Source of the DNA: Ichthyophis bannanicus
Lineage: Eukaryota > Chordata > Amphibia > Gymnophiona > Ichthyophiidae
DNA length: 64,000 nt
Assembly (NCBI GenBank): GCA_033557465.1
Contig: CM066041.1
Span: forward strand, 158,943,532-159,007,531
Direction: 5' to 3'
Of the stretch, positions 30,254 through 40,100 are shown one piece after another (the stretch's first letter is position 1; each line of letters starts with the position of its first letter). The position numbers and the translations under genes were made by a program. A model generated the notes under the pieces. The model was not told the origin of the DNA. It made no database searches and was given only the letters and a program-made list of their open reading frames with translations.

Positions 30254-33200
30254 TTGCTAATGGTGCGCTTTGTCTCTTTGAATGTTAAGGGCCTTAATTC
30301 CCCGAGGAAGAGATCCCTGTTGTTTTCCGAATTGCGCCCTTTGCAGGGGGACATTGTTTACCTACAGGAGACCCATCTTCAGAACTGTAAGCAGGGCTGG
30401 CTAAGGAGGTCCCCATATACAGAGATGCAGGTGGTCTCGGATGCACAGGGACGGAAGAAACGGGGAGTGGCCGTACTGTTTCACCAGAGCCTCTCTCTAC
30501 AGATAGAGCAGACAAGACAAGATACTTTGGGGAGGTGGCTCTTCTTGAATATCCGTCTAGAAGGGCACCTGCTCACCTTGGCTAATGTTTACGCTCCCAA
30601 TACAGGTCAAGGGGCCTTCTTTGCACGATTGAAAGCCTCATTGGCGGATTTTGCAAGGGGTCCTATTGTTCTAGGGGGGGACTGTAACACGCACCTGGTG
30701 CCCCACCTGGATTCCACAAGTCGGGCTGGGGGCGAGTGGGGGGACCAGCCAGAGCCCTGCAAAGCCTTATGCTTGACTTAGGTCTGAGGGACGTCTGGAG
30801 GGATACCCATGAGGGGGGTAAGAAGCTATACGTACTACTCTCCGGTCCATCAGGTTCACACTCGCATTGATTATCTTCTATTGGATCAGCGCCTGATGGA
30901 CGGGAGAGTGAAGGCTGGCCATGGAGCGCTGACTTGGTCAGATCATGCCCCATGCTGGCTTGCTCTTCCGCCTGGATTGTACAGTGAGCACCAGAGGCTT
31001 TGGCGCCTAGATGTGAGGTTCCTACGGCGGCAGGGCGCAGTGCAGGATCATGTCCGTTTCATTACGGAATTTTTCGAGCTTAACAATTCTGGGGATGTTT
31101 CTCTCCCCACGGTGTGGGATGCTTATAAGGCGACGGCTCGTGGTCAACTCATGGCGGAGGCGGCCGGCACGCGTAAACAGTGGACGCGTGAACGCGACCA
31201 GTTGGTGGCGGAGGCTGCCCGCCTGGGCTCGGAGCACGCCCGAACTGGTTCGCGGCGGGTCCTGCGCCAGTGGCGGGCAGCTCGAGCCACCTTGGATGCG
31301 TGTATGCAGAAAGAATTAGATAATAAGCGTCGGAAGTTACGACAAACTTTTTATGAGCATGGGAATAAAACCGGCCGCTTCCTAGCCTTGCGTCTTCGCC
31401 AACAACAATCTGCGCGAGTGGTACGCGAAACTGCGCGACGCTGGGGGACGGAAGAGGGTTATCTCTCGGGAGATACGCGATCTTTTTGCTGACTTTCTGG
31501 AGCAGCTTTATAAGGCGGAGCCTTTTGAGCGGGATCGCGTACAGGACTATCTGCGGGAGATTGGTCTGCCACATCTCTCCGACCCTGACCGGGCTCAGCT
31601 AGATTCTGAATTAACGGTAGATGAAGTGAAAACCGCAATCCGACGATTGAAAACTGGGAGTGCGCCAGGTAGTGATGGCTTCCCAGCAGAATATTATAAG
31701 AAGTTTTGGGTACAACTGGCGCCAACCTTGACTATCTTGTTCAATGAGATCTTGGGGGGGGCCCTTTTACCACCATCCCAGCGTGAGGCATTGATCGTGA
31801 TGATACCCAAGCCTGGTAAACCATTGCACGATGCGGCGTCATACCGCCCCCATCTCCCTGTTAAATGTCGACGTTAAAATATTTGCCTCCGTCTTGGCGG
31901 CGCGCCTGAATCGGGTCCTTCCGGGCTTGGTTCACCCAGATCAGGTGGGCTTCGTGCCGGGGCGCCAGGCAGCAGACAACATTAGGCGTATGTTGCAGGT
32001 CATACACGTAGCCCAACAGGACCCACAACCAGCCTTGCTGGTGGGGATTGACGCAGAAAAAGCCTTTGATCGGGTTGACTGGGAATACTTATGGTGTGTT
32101 CTGGAGAAAATGGGCTTCGGCCCTAATTATATCTGTTGGGTTCGTAGTCTTTATCAGATGCCCCAGGCGTGCGTCCGGATGAATGGGGGACATTCGAGAC
32201 GCTTCCTGCTGGAACGGGGCACGCGACAAGGTTGCCCTCTTTCGCCCCTACTCTTTGCTCTTGCAATGGAACCCTTGGCCCAAAGCTTTCGTGAACATCT
32301 AGGCTTGAGGGGGGTTCATATTGGCCCTGAGGATTATAGGATTGCGCTCTTTGCGGATGACATCATACTGTCCCTGGTGGATCCGTCCACCTCCCTTCCA
32401 GTTGCGATGCAGCTGTTCAATAACTATGCGCGAGTATCCGGTTTCAAAATCAATTACACTAAATCGGAGATTCTGAATGTTGGGGTCCCCGGGGCGGTTT
32501 TGTGCGGAGCTCCAGGCGGCTTATCCTCTTCGCTGGGTGTCCGGAGCTTTGCGTTATCTAGGGGTGCAGTTGACCGTGGAGCGGGCGGACCTTTTTAGGG
32601 CCAACTATGATCCCTGCTTCGTCAGGTTCGGCGGGACTTAGAGGTATGGCAGGGCCTGCTCCTTTCCTGGTTCGGGTGTATAGCCGTAGTCAAGATGGTG
32701 GTTGTTCCCCGCTTCCTTTACTTTTTTCAGGTTCTGCCGCTTCCCATCGCGCGGGCCACTTTGGCGACCTGGCAACAGTTGCTCTTGAAATTCAGTTGGC
32801 ATTATCGTCGTCCACGCTTAGCGCGACAGGTTCTTTATACCCGTACGCGCTCTGGAGGTATGGGCATGCCCAATTTATATTGGTACTATGTGGCGGCGCA
32901 ATGCCGGGCAGGGGTGGAGTGGATGATTGCGGATAGTACTAAGCGATGGGTGCAACTGGAAATGCACTTGGCGGGGGGAGCTGGCCTGGGAGATTGGCTG
33001 TGGTTAGGCCCGAAACTACGCCGTGGTAAGCGTACTAGCAATCCCTATATTCTCCACACCCTCCGTTGTTGGGATCGGCACTTTCGATCTCGCGACACGG
33101 ACTTAACCCCTTTAGCTCCTATAGTAGATAACGCCTCTTTCCCGCCGGGGTTAAGTGATGCAGTTTTTCGGCAGTGGGGACATCACGGCCTTAGTAGGGT

Positions 33201-34017
33201 CGGACAGCTTTTTGATGATGGTCAATTACAACCCTTCCGTGCGTTACAAGATGAATTTGACATTCCGGCTAGGCAACATTATCAGTATATGCAAGTGACA
33301 CACTGGGTTCGATCCAAGCCTGTTTGGCCCCAAGTTGCGCGGGCCGTGTCCGATTTGGAACGTTACTGTGAGGGGTGCACTACCACTAAGGGACTCGTGG
33401 CGACCCTGTATGCTCACTTGCAGGGCTCTCAATCGTGTTCTAATAGACACAGGGAACTGTGGAACTCCGACTTGAACCTTTCCTATACTGAGCAGCAGTG
33501 GGAAAGGGCGGAAACTCACTTGTGGAAAAGTGCGGTAGCGATTAATGCCCGTGAAACCAATTATAAAATATTGTACTGATGGTACATGACTCTGGCGCGG
33601 ATCGCGCGCATCTATCCTGGGGCGGTGGACCTCTGCTGGCGTAATTGTGGGCATCGGGGTACCCTAGGGCACATTTGGTGGGACTGCCCCCGCATTCGCG
33701 CCTATTGGAGGGGTATACAATTTCGGTTGCAGTTGCTTCTAGGAGTAAGTGTCCCTTGGGATCCGGAGATTTTCCTGTTTGGGGCCGCGGTGCCGGGAGC
33801 ACGGGCCCTACAGCTTGCTTTACTTCGCCATGGCCTGAATGCAGCCCGGTTATCCCTTGCAGCAGCCTGGAAGCGTGCCTTGGCCCCCTCCTTTCAGACT
33901 TGGCTGGAACGGATGTGGGATATGTATACCATGGAAAGAGGGGTAGTGATCAGTAGGATGCGCCTGGTGCGCTTTGAGTTGGTGTGGGCACCATTTGTCT
34001 CTCGTTACGGTGCGTGA
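30254..34017 (+). pseudogene. L1-like ORF2 (endonuclease, RT, C-terminal domain), frame-shifted
   Basis: The endonuclease runs from about 30260: LNVKGLNSPRKR, DIVYLQETHL, ANVYAPNTG, LGGDCNTH and, after a shift near 30760, HTRIDYLLLD and WSDHAPCW. RT follows after shifts near 31460 and 31840: GSAPGSDGFPAEYYKKFW, DQVGFVPGRQAADNIR, GIDAEKAFDRVDWEYLW (motif A), GTRQGCPLSPLLFALAMEPL (motif B), ALFADDIIL (motif C). Beyond further shifts (near 32510 and 33580) the C-terminal part has CWRNCGHRGTLGHIWWDCP, the Cys-His motif typical of L1-group ORF2. About six shifts or stops break it. Intact ORF2p nicks DNA and reverse-transcribes the LINE RNA. Confidence 0.85.
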
Positions 34018-34376
34018 CTGTGCTGGATAAGAGGGGGGGACCTTGCAAACTTTAAAGGGAGCTCGCCCCATGAGTGTCTCTGCTGTTCATCGCCCTCCCC
34101 GTACTTGAACGTTAGCAAGCCATAGGGGGGGGGGATTGGGAGGGTGGGTGGGAGGGGGGTCCTGGGTTGGGAAGGTGTCGGGGGGGGGGAGGACGGGTGG
34201 TTGGGGAGTTACTGCTCACCGTTTCTTTACTTTAAAATTGCAAAAATGAAGGCATATTGTTGAATGCCATTGTGATCTGGCGTTATGTTATTACTGTTGC
34301 TACTTCTTTGTAGATCTTTGTGGTTTATGCTGTTATGTATTCTTTGGAAGCCTTTCAATAAAAAAAAAAAAAAAAC
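34018..34376 (+). repeat. L1-like LINE 3' UTR with G-rich tract and poly(A)
   Basis: G-rich tract at 34121-34205 (GGGGGGGGGGATTGGGAGGG and neighbours), then AT-rich sequence, an AATAAA signal near 34357 and the poly(A) run. G-rich 3' UTR tracts are also known in mammalian L1. Confidence 0.8.
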
Positions 34377-34389
34377 AAACCCTATGGAG

Positions 34390-35056
34390 CGGAAAGACTC
34401 TGTGGGAAGTGCGCACCGCCTGCATCAAGGGATCCTCCAACTTGTCCTCCGCAGTGGCATCTTCCACGGGTATGTTCAATACCTTGAGGGTTTCGGCAAT
34501 CAGTGCCGGAAGTTCCTCTTTACGAAATACACGCACTATTCTACTACTCTGCTCATCGTCCAACAACTCACCGTCTTCTAAATCCTCCGCAGACTCCAGC
34601 TCGAGAGCCTCCCCCAGCCTCTCGTGGAACTCGTCCCCAGGAGGCGCAGAATCCGCAACACTCGGGGGCCGGCTCTTCTTTTGTGGACCAGTGTCTCCCT
34701 CCACTGAAAGTGGACGCTTCAGCCCATGGCGGGGCAGGACCGAGCCTCCCCCCGCCGGCTGCAAGAGAGCCAGAGCCTCCTGCATGAGAGAGAAAAAAGG
34801 CGGGTGGAACTCCCAGGGATCCCTCCTGGACGCCCCCCGCCAACAGGCGCTCCGGCACCGCAGAAATCCCCGGACCAAGGACCATCTCTGCCTGCTCTGA
34901 TGTCCCTTCTGTAGATACAGGTGGGAGATCTGCACTGGAGCCCTCCAGAGGATCCTCCATGCCAGCACCCACAGCAGAACAAGTGGCACAGACTCGGGCT
35001 TCCAAATTGCTACTTCTACGAATGCCACAGACCAGACACCGAGGACTAGGAGGCAT
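34390..35056 (-). pseudogene. DIRS H gag, N-terminal part
   Basis: Starts at the ATG at 35056: MPPSPRCLVCGIRRSSN and ARVCATC give the same CxxC...CxxC module as element A. A frame shift near 34740 is needed to reach LEDGELLDDEQSSRIVRVF, KEELPALIAETLKVLNI and AVRTSHRVFPLHRV. Reading is then interrupted by the LINE poly(A) at 34376 and resumes with FKAMIQ at 27641. Confidence 0.8.
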
Positions 35057-35864
35057 GGCTATGCACACAGCCCTTTGCCAGCAAAGCAGGAACACCTTGC
35101 TGAAGCAAACAGAGCAGCAAAAAAAAAATCGCGATTTTAAAAGTGCTCAAAAACGCTCCAAATTGCAGGATTAGATAGAGCTGGAGTCAATTAGCTGATA
35201 TCTGACCAAGAAATGCAAAAACCAAGCTCCTATCCCTAAAAAAAAAAAACACGAAGAAAAACAACTTTGAAAAAAATCCAAAATGGCCGCCGGACCCGAT
35301 CCCGCCAAAAAAAGGACCAGAAAAACTACCCAAAAGTTCTAAAACACTCCCCAGAGTTGATTCCAGGCCACCCCAAGGCCTCCACCACTGCCTTTAGAAA
35401 GAAAAAGCTTCAAACTCTACTCACCCACACACAGGAGTGGAGGGGGGGTCAAAACACTGAGAGTGCTGTCCAGCGTGCCTGTCACAAGCTCTGAGTAGCA
35501 GTTATCAGAGTCAATAACAGAGTAATAACCGCTCAGGGCAGCTCGGGGAATCCCTAAATCAGTCAGGGGACCCTCAGAGCCTACTGCTGTATTCAATTGC
35601 TGCCTGTAATTGTCTTCAACCTTCTCCTCACCCACCAAGGGGGTTCAGTAGAAAGGAGACCTGTGTCCTGTGCAGCTCCCCTGCTTGTTTGACCTATGGG
35701 GAGACTGACAGAGAGAGACAGAGAGAAAAAAACAGATTAGAGAAAGACAGAAGGGACACAGTCAAAGATTTCCTCCACAGCAGCAGCCCAGCACCTAAAT
35801 CTAGAAAATAATAAAACACTAAAGCTCTGCTTATTTGTTCCTAAGGAGCCCAGTTCTGGGCTCT
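35057..35864 (-). other. DIRS H 5' leader region
   Basis: No coding sequence is supported. Leader between the gag start and the gag-side terminal repeat, with A-rich runs on the plus strand (35116-35130, 35240-35290). Confidence 0.5.
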
Positions 35865-36027
35865 GATTTCCAAGCTGCTTGGAGACTGAGATACTGATGT
35901 GTGGGCGGTCCTTGGGGCTGCATATAGCTGGATGATCAAAGAGATGAAGATGTTCAGTCTCCAAAGCTGCTGGTGGAGGTTCACAACTCTATGGTTCCGG
36001 GACTGGACTAGAGGGACGCTAAGGAAG
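35865..36027. repeat. DIRS H right (gag-side) terminal repeat with hairpin
   Basis: Inverse of the left terminal repeat over about 120 bases. An extra segment AGCTGCTTGGAGACTGAG (35872) pairs with CAGTCTCCAAAGCTGCT (35955) in the same repeat; the left terminal repeat lacks this second copy. The outer edge ends ACGCTAAGGAAG. Confidence 0.85.
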
Positions 36028-36255
36028 GAGATTTTATTTCTGCAGTGTTCATTTACAATTCCCCTTTTTGTCAAACCTCCGCTACAGCTCAAGAGGGACA
36101 TAAGCTCTGCAACAGTGTAAAGCAGTTGTTGTGCTGAAAGAATGATAATGGATGAGAAAATCCAGAGTGATAGTCTTGTGAAAATGTTTTTTTAAATGCT
36201 TCCCTAACCACCAGAAAGATTAATTAGTGAAGACAGTATCTGACCCTCTGCTTAC
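36028..36255. other. Host intron between DIRS H and exon 6
   Basis: About 230 bases of unassigned intronic sequence. Nothing recognisable beyond the donor GTAAGCAG of exon 6 at its right end. Confidence 0.5.
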
Positions 36256-36367
36256 CTTCTGCCTGAACAGCTCTTAGCTTTAGCGCAGCATTTGTGTTGG
36301 TTAATTCTTGCCTAGAGTCGAACAGTTGGTCTTGCTGTGTCCTGCTCTTTCTCTCTAACTCATCCAC
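36256..36367 (-). CDS. Host gene exon 6 (coiled coil)
   Basis: 112 bases, 37 codons plus one base. The acceptor is TTTTCCTGCCAG and the donor is GTAAGCAG. The residues [20 protein letters not shown] then [17 protein letters not shown] are strongly helical with heptad-like Leu and Ala. It enters in phase 0 and leaves in phase 1, matching the exons at 36479 and 22471. The intron that follows holds DIRS H. Confidence 0.8.
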
Positions 36368-36478
36368 CTGGCAGGAAAACATCTCATGAAAAGTGGAGCC
36401 TTTGCACCGAACCCAGGAGCACACACTCACAAATTATATTCTGATCCTCAACACTACTCCAAAGAAGACACCTCTTAC

Positions 36479-36556
36479 CTTACTTTGATATAAGAGAGTT
36501 TTCTCTTTTGCAACAGTCAAATCACGGAAGATCTTTGCTTCTCGTTCAGCAGATTC
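36479..36556 (-). CDS. Host gene exon 5 (coiled coil)
   Basis: 78 bases, 26 codons, phase 0 at both ends: ESAEREAKIFRDLTVAKEKT followed by LLYQSK. The acceptor is GGTTAAAG (weak, no strong pyrimidine tract) and the donor is GTAAGAGG. It joins LLYQSK to VDELERK across the next intron with the helix uninterrupted. Confidence 0.75.
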
Positions 36557-36686
36557 CTTTAACCAGTAAAGCAAAGTATGTGAATCCAAAAGCTACAGAA
36601 CTAGCCCCAAAGCTACAGAGCTAGCCCATCTGAACCTCTTTAGATCTGCACTCCCAGCCAGGCTGTATCCTGCTCTCCATCCCATG

Positions 36687-36863
36687 CAGGGCTGGACCAA
36701 CCACTAGGCAAACTAGGCAGTCGCCTAGGGCAGAAACCTCTGGAGGGCAGCAAAAGCAGGCCATTCAAAGCTAAATAGCAGCTTTTGACAGTCAAAGGGT
36801 GGTATAAAGATTGAGGTTCACCTAGGGCTCCAACGCTTTGGACCAGCTCTAGGGGTGGCCCTG
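36687..36863. mobile_element. hAT-type MITE, 177 bases
   Basis: Ends CAGGGCTGGACCA (left) and CAGGGCCACCCC (right end inverted), with inner similarity TGGACCA/TGGTCCA, flanked by a perfect 8-base duplication ATCCCATG at 36679-36686 and 36864-36871. Non-coding, in the host intron between exons 4 and 5. Confidence 0.85.
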
Positions 36864-37056
36864 ATCCCATGACCTAGCCCTCACACTTTTGTCCTCCATC
36901 TTTCACACATCTGTCCCCCAACTTGAGCCTCTGCTCCTATCTAAGCTTCCCTCTCCATCCCGAACCCATGCCTCACTCTCTTCACTGACCATGTCTATTT
37001 GCAGCCCAAGCTCTCAATTAAGCTGAACCAGTGCTCAACATCCTTTCAACCCTCAC

Positions 37057-37180
37057 CTCTTGTTCCTTTCTCATCTCCTCCTTCATGGTGGATGTTTCCA
37101 GTTTTGCCTGACTCAGTAGTTCGCCCAGGTCACAGACCTTCTGTTTAGAGAGAGCCAGGTCAGCTTCTGCCATCTGCAGT
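37057..37180 (-). CDS. Host gene exon 4 (coiled coil)
   Basis: 124 bases. It enters in phase 2, its first base completing a Lys codon, and leaves in phase 0. The residues LQMAEADLALSKQKVCDLGE then LLSQAKLETSTMKEEMRKEQE. The acceptor is CTCTCTAG and the donor is GTGAGGGT. Leu/Ala heptads continue without proline. Confidence 0.85.
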
Positions 37181-37695
37181 CTAGAGAGTAGAGAGAAGGA
37201 CAGCTGTTACTGATGACCCTTTCATAACAGAACATGCATGGTCTGAAAGAGCACAATGGGCTCTAGCATTGGTATCAAACTTTCACCTAATAATGTGGTA
37301 CTGAACGAGCACAAAATGAGGAACAAAAACTCAACAGAACTCTTAACTCGTGGTCAACACAAAATTAAAACTAAAACAAATCCAAATTCCTATGTCTACA
37401 GAGGAGAGCACTGAAGTAAATGTTGTTATCTCACGCTGCATACCAGGGGATATTAGAAAACAAAAAAAACCCCAAAAACGCTAGTCTCACAGTACACAAT
37501 CCCTGTACAAAGAGGGAAAACTCAGAAAAACCTTAATCCTTCTGTGTACAGACAGGGAAACAAATACAATTTGATTGCAATGAGGAAATGCAGCACCGCA
37601 TTTTCATGGAGAGAGGCTCATGTGCTGCAAAACCAGCTATTCATTCCGGGGCCAAGGAGAGGCTTTGCACCATCACTGGGACAGGGCATCCATAC
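37181..37695. other. Host intron, nothing recognised
   Basis: Intron between exons 3 and 4. Contains short A-rich runs (37460-37480) but no gene or element that I can support. Confidence 0.5.
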
Positions 37696-37773
37696 TTAGC
37701 TCTCAGTGAATTCACAAAGGAATTTCTTTCTTCAAGGGCTTCCTGCAACTGTCCAATTCGTATCGTTGATGTC
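37696..37773 (-). CDS. Host gene exon 3 (coiled coil)
   Basis: 78 bases, phase 2 at both ends. With the flanking bases it reads R, TSTIRIGQLQEALEERNSFV, NSLRA, K. The acceptor is GTGATTCAG and the donor is GTATGGAT. It links exon 2 (ending RNS) and exon 4 (starting LQM). Confidence 0.8.
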
Positions 37774-37784
37774 CTGAATCACAA

Positions 37785-37815
37785 AAAAAATAAAATAAAA
37801 TAAAATAAAACAACA
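37785..37815. repeat. (AAAAT)n microsatellite
   Basis: Four to five AAAAT units in the intron beside exon 3. Confidence 0.85.
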
Positions 37816-37893
37816 ACCTGAAAATCAAAACCTTACCATGAACAACATGCAAAAACTAACACTACAAAATGTTCCTTTACATAGGTTACTGAC

Positions 37894-37952
37894 CTGCTAT
37901 TGCGGCACATTTCATTTCTTTGCTTGTCAATGTTGCTCATAAAATCTAGGAA
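37894..37952 (-). CDS. Host gene exon 2 (coiled coil)
   Basis: 59 bases, entering in phase 0 and leaving in phase 2: FLDFMSNIDKQRNEMCRNS. The acceptor is TTCATTTATAG; only this AG keeps the frame open after the phase 0 end of exon 1. The donor is GTCAGTAA. Confidence 0.75.
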
Positions 37953-38707
37953 CTATAAATGAAACAACACTCATGATACCTGAATCTGGGCTCTGAACAT
38001 GCTATTAATGCCTGAAGCAGATTTAGACATTGTTGCCATCACAGACATAGTTTAAAGAGTTTATGACTGGAAGATGACCATATCAGGAACGACAGGGTAG
38101 CCAGAAAAGCAATATTAAAGCAGGAATTACAGAGAAGGAAAGAGGCACTGTGGTTATGTTAAGAAAGGAAAATCTCTCCATCTGAACCAGTGTGATCTAG
38201 AGGCTTCCGTTACAGGTAGAAAAATTTAACAGAGATTCTGTTAGAGACATCATAAGATAGAAACAAAGGGAAAGGTGGATATTGATTGGAGCATTTTGAT
38301 TCTACTTAGTCCAACCACTGCAGCATAATTCCTTTAACCAGTGGCCACAAAAGACAAACCCCTCTGAAACCCAGTAAATTCACATCCTAAATCTAATCAG
38401 TAGTTGTCAACTTTGCACAACAACTCTCCATTCTCCCACCTCCACAGCACATCCAGACCAAGCCAGTTTGGATCCAAGATGTCAACATGGTATAGCACTG
38501 CCACCAAGCCACCAGACCAGCAGTGTTTCTAAACACAAAGACCAAGCAGCCCATCCAGTTTACCCAGCTATGTCCAAACATACTCTTGTAACCAACTGTC
38601 ACTCACAGAGAAGACCTAATCTCGGACCTCTTAGGCCTCCTGCGTAGTCTGACTTCTAAATATTCTCTGGTGACAACATGAGAGGAGCACTCGGGGGCCA
38701 TGTTCAC
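37953..38707. other. Host intron, nothing recognised
   Basis: Intron between exons 1 and 2, apparently unique sequence with no supported coding or mobile feature. Confidence 0.5.
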
Positions 38708-38820
38708 CTGTTTGTTTTTTTCCTCTTTCAGAATGTGGATCTCCTTACTGAGAATTTGGGTCCTGCTCCGATTCTCCTTCAAGATATTTTGTCTTTCATG
38801 GTTGCATTCCATGGCATGAT
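38708..38820 (-). CDS. Host gene exon 1 of 8 seen (coiled coil)
   Basis: 113 bases, entering in phase 1 (AT completes a codon) and leaving in phase 0: HAMECNHERQNILKENRSRT then QILSKEIHILKEEKNKQ. The acceptor is TGTTTCCTCAG and the donor is GTGAACAT. Earlier exons are not found up to 64000 and must lie outside or be hidden. The rod-like composition suits a centrosomal or cytoskeletal protein; the family remains unproven. Confidence 0.8.
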
Positions 38821-38924
38821 CTGAGGAAACAGATGGTTTATTAGACAAAATGAGATGGCCTGACATTATCTTCCTAGTGTCAAAATTTTCTGTTCAAATG
38901 GCTGCCCTGCAACCAAGCAAGCAA

Positions 38925-39265
38925 AAAGCCTGTAGCAGATGTTCTCAGTGGACAGCAGGAAAAAGTCCTCAAGTATCAGTGACATCATCTGACGTAGCCT
39001 GTGCGGGAACGCTCCTCAGCTACTAATCAAAGCTTCTGGGAGTTTCCTCTGCGCATGCGCACCAGCTTCCTACCTGCTGCTGTAGTGGCATTTTAGATCA
39101 GTCTGATGATACATCTATAGAAGAATACAACTCTCAGGGGAGGTGGGAGGGTTGCGAGGACTTTTTCCTGCGGTCCACAAAGAACACCTGCTACAGGTGA
39201 GTAACTACCTTTTCTCCATGGACAAGCAGGAAATAAGTCCTCATATATGGGACTCCCTAGCTACA
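38925..39265. repeat. DIRS E left terminal repeat and internal complementary region
   Basis: CTGTAGCAGATGTTCTC...CAGCAGGAAAAAGTCCTC at the left edge is inverse to GAGGACTTTTTCCTG...GAACACCTGCTACAGG at 39160-39202. The right half of the region (CTCCATGGACAAGCAGGAAA...GTCCTCATATATG) inverts the lost right edge. It contains CAGGTGAGT on the plus strand near 39195. Confidence 0.75.
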
Positions 39266-39299
39266 GGCTACCTTAAAGAAGGAGAAGGAACGTGCAAGT

Positions 39300-39979
39300 T
39301 TCGTCCAATAGGGCAATTAAGTATGTCTTTTTGATGGTAACAGACCTTTTGTGTTATACACACACACACACATTTTTTTTAGTAGCCTGACCAGAAAAGT
39401 ATAGGCCTAGGGGGGATGGCGTTGGATTCTAATCCCCAAACAGATTCCATAGTACGGACATGCCAAAGTTGCTATCGCATCAGGAATCCCCTTCCAGACA
39501 GTAGTGAGATGTGAATATGTGGACTGAAGATCACGTTGCAGCTTTGCAAATCTCTTCCATGGAGACAGAGCACAAGCTGGCAACAAATGTTGCCATGGCT
39601 CTGACATTGTGAGCCGTGACATGACCATCAAGGCTCAGGACTGCCTGGGCATAAGTGAGAGAGATGCAGTCTGCTAGCCAAACTGAAAGAGAGCGTTTGG
39701 AGATGGCAGCCACTAGCTTACTGGGGTCAAAAGAAACAAAAAGTGGGATGGACTTTCTAGGGGCTTTTGTCTGCTCCAAGCAGAAGTTTAAGACTCATTT
39801 GTAGTCCAACATGTGCAGCGCAGTTTCATCTTTGTGAGCATGAGGTTTTGTGAAAAATATTGATAGGACAATTGACTGATTAAGATGGAAATCAGATATC
39901 ACTTTTAGAAGGAATTTAGGAAGAGTATAGAGGACCACTCTTTTATGACGGAGGCTTTAGAGACTGTATGTATGGAGTT
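39300..39979 (-). pseudogene. DIRS E tyrosine recombinase, C-terminal half
   Basis: VVLYTLPKFLLKVISDFHLN, SIPLFVSFDPSKLVAAISKR, WLADCISLTYAQ, DGHVTAHNVRAMATF (His and Arg) and MEEICKAAT match the G recombinase. The region before the first catalytic Arg is missing. Further downstream the Tyr block is hard to follow. Dead copy. Confidence 0.75.
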
Positions 39980-40100
39980 AACATAATAACATAGCATATG
40001 CCATACTGGGTCAGACCAAGGTCCATCAAGCCCAGTATCCTGTTTCCAACTGTGGCCAATCTAGGTCATACGAAAAGACACAGGTTCCACAATGCTTGTA
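39980..40100 (-). repeat. CR1 3'-end fragment (minus)
   Basis: GCCATACTGGGTCAGACCAA and GTCCATCAAGCCCAGTATCC match the inverse 3' end of the full CR1 at 49626. It meets an oppositely oriented CR1 piece at 40101. Confidence 0.8.

Larger units (their letters stand above)
27642..34376 (+). mobile_element. Full-length L1-like LINE inserted in DIRS H gag
   Basis: About 6.7 kb with 5' UTR, ORF1, G-rich spacer, ORF2, 3' UTR, AATAAA and a poly(A) run ending near 34375. The 13-base target duplication AAACCCTATGGAG is perfect, at 27629-27641 and 34377-34389. It is in antisense orientation to DIRS H and to the host gene. Motifs of ORF1 and ORF2 place it in the L1 group, which includes Tx1-type elements. 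ORF2 carries several frame shifts, so it is not active. Confidence 0.9.
23266..36027 (-). mobile_element. DIRS element H (lineage 1) with nested L1-like LINE
   Basis: A full-length minus-strand DIRS copy in a host intron, in the same orientation as the host gene. Terminal repeats lie at 23266-23440 and about 35865-36027, and the internal complementary region is at 23790-23884. Genes from the right are gag (35056-34390, continued at 27641-26838), RT-RNase H (about 26900-24946) and tyrosine recombinase (24969-23908). Without the LINE at 27642-34376 it measures about 6.0 kb. Gag and RT have isolated frame shifts and RT one stop; the recombinase is intact. Confidence 0.9.
38925..39979 (-). mobile_element. 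DIRS element E (lineage 2), left remnant
   Basis: Left terminal repeat (38925-39130), internal complementary region (about 39160-39265) and the C-terminal half of a lineage 2 recombinase, all minus strand. It is cut off near 39979 where CR1 sequence begins. The remaining genes may be those of remnant F (55590 onward) displaced by later insertions. Confidence 0.75.
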
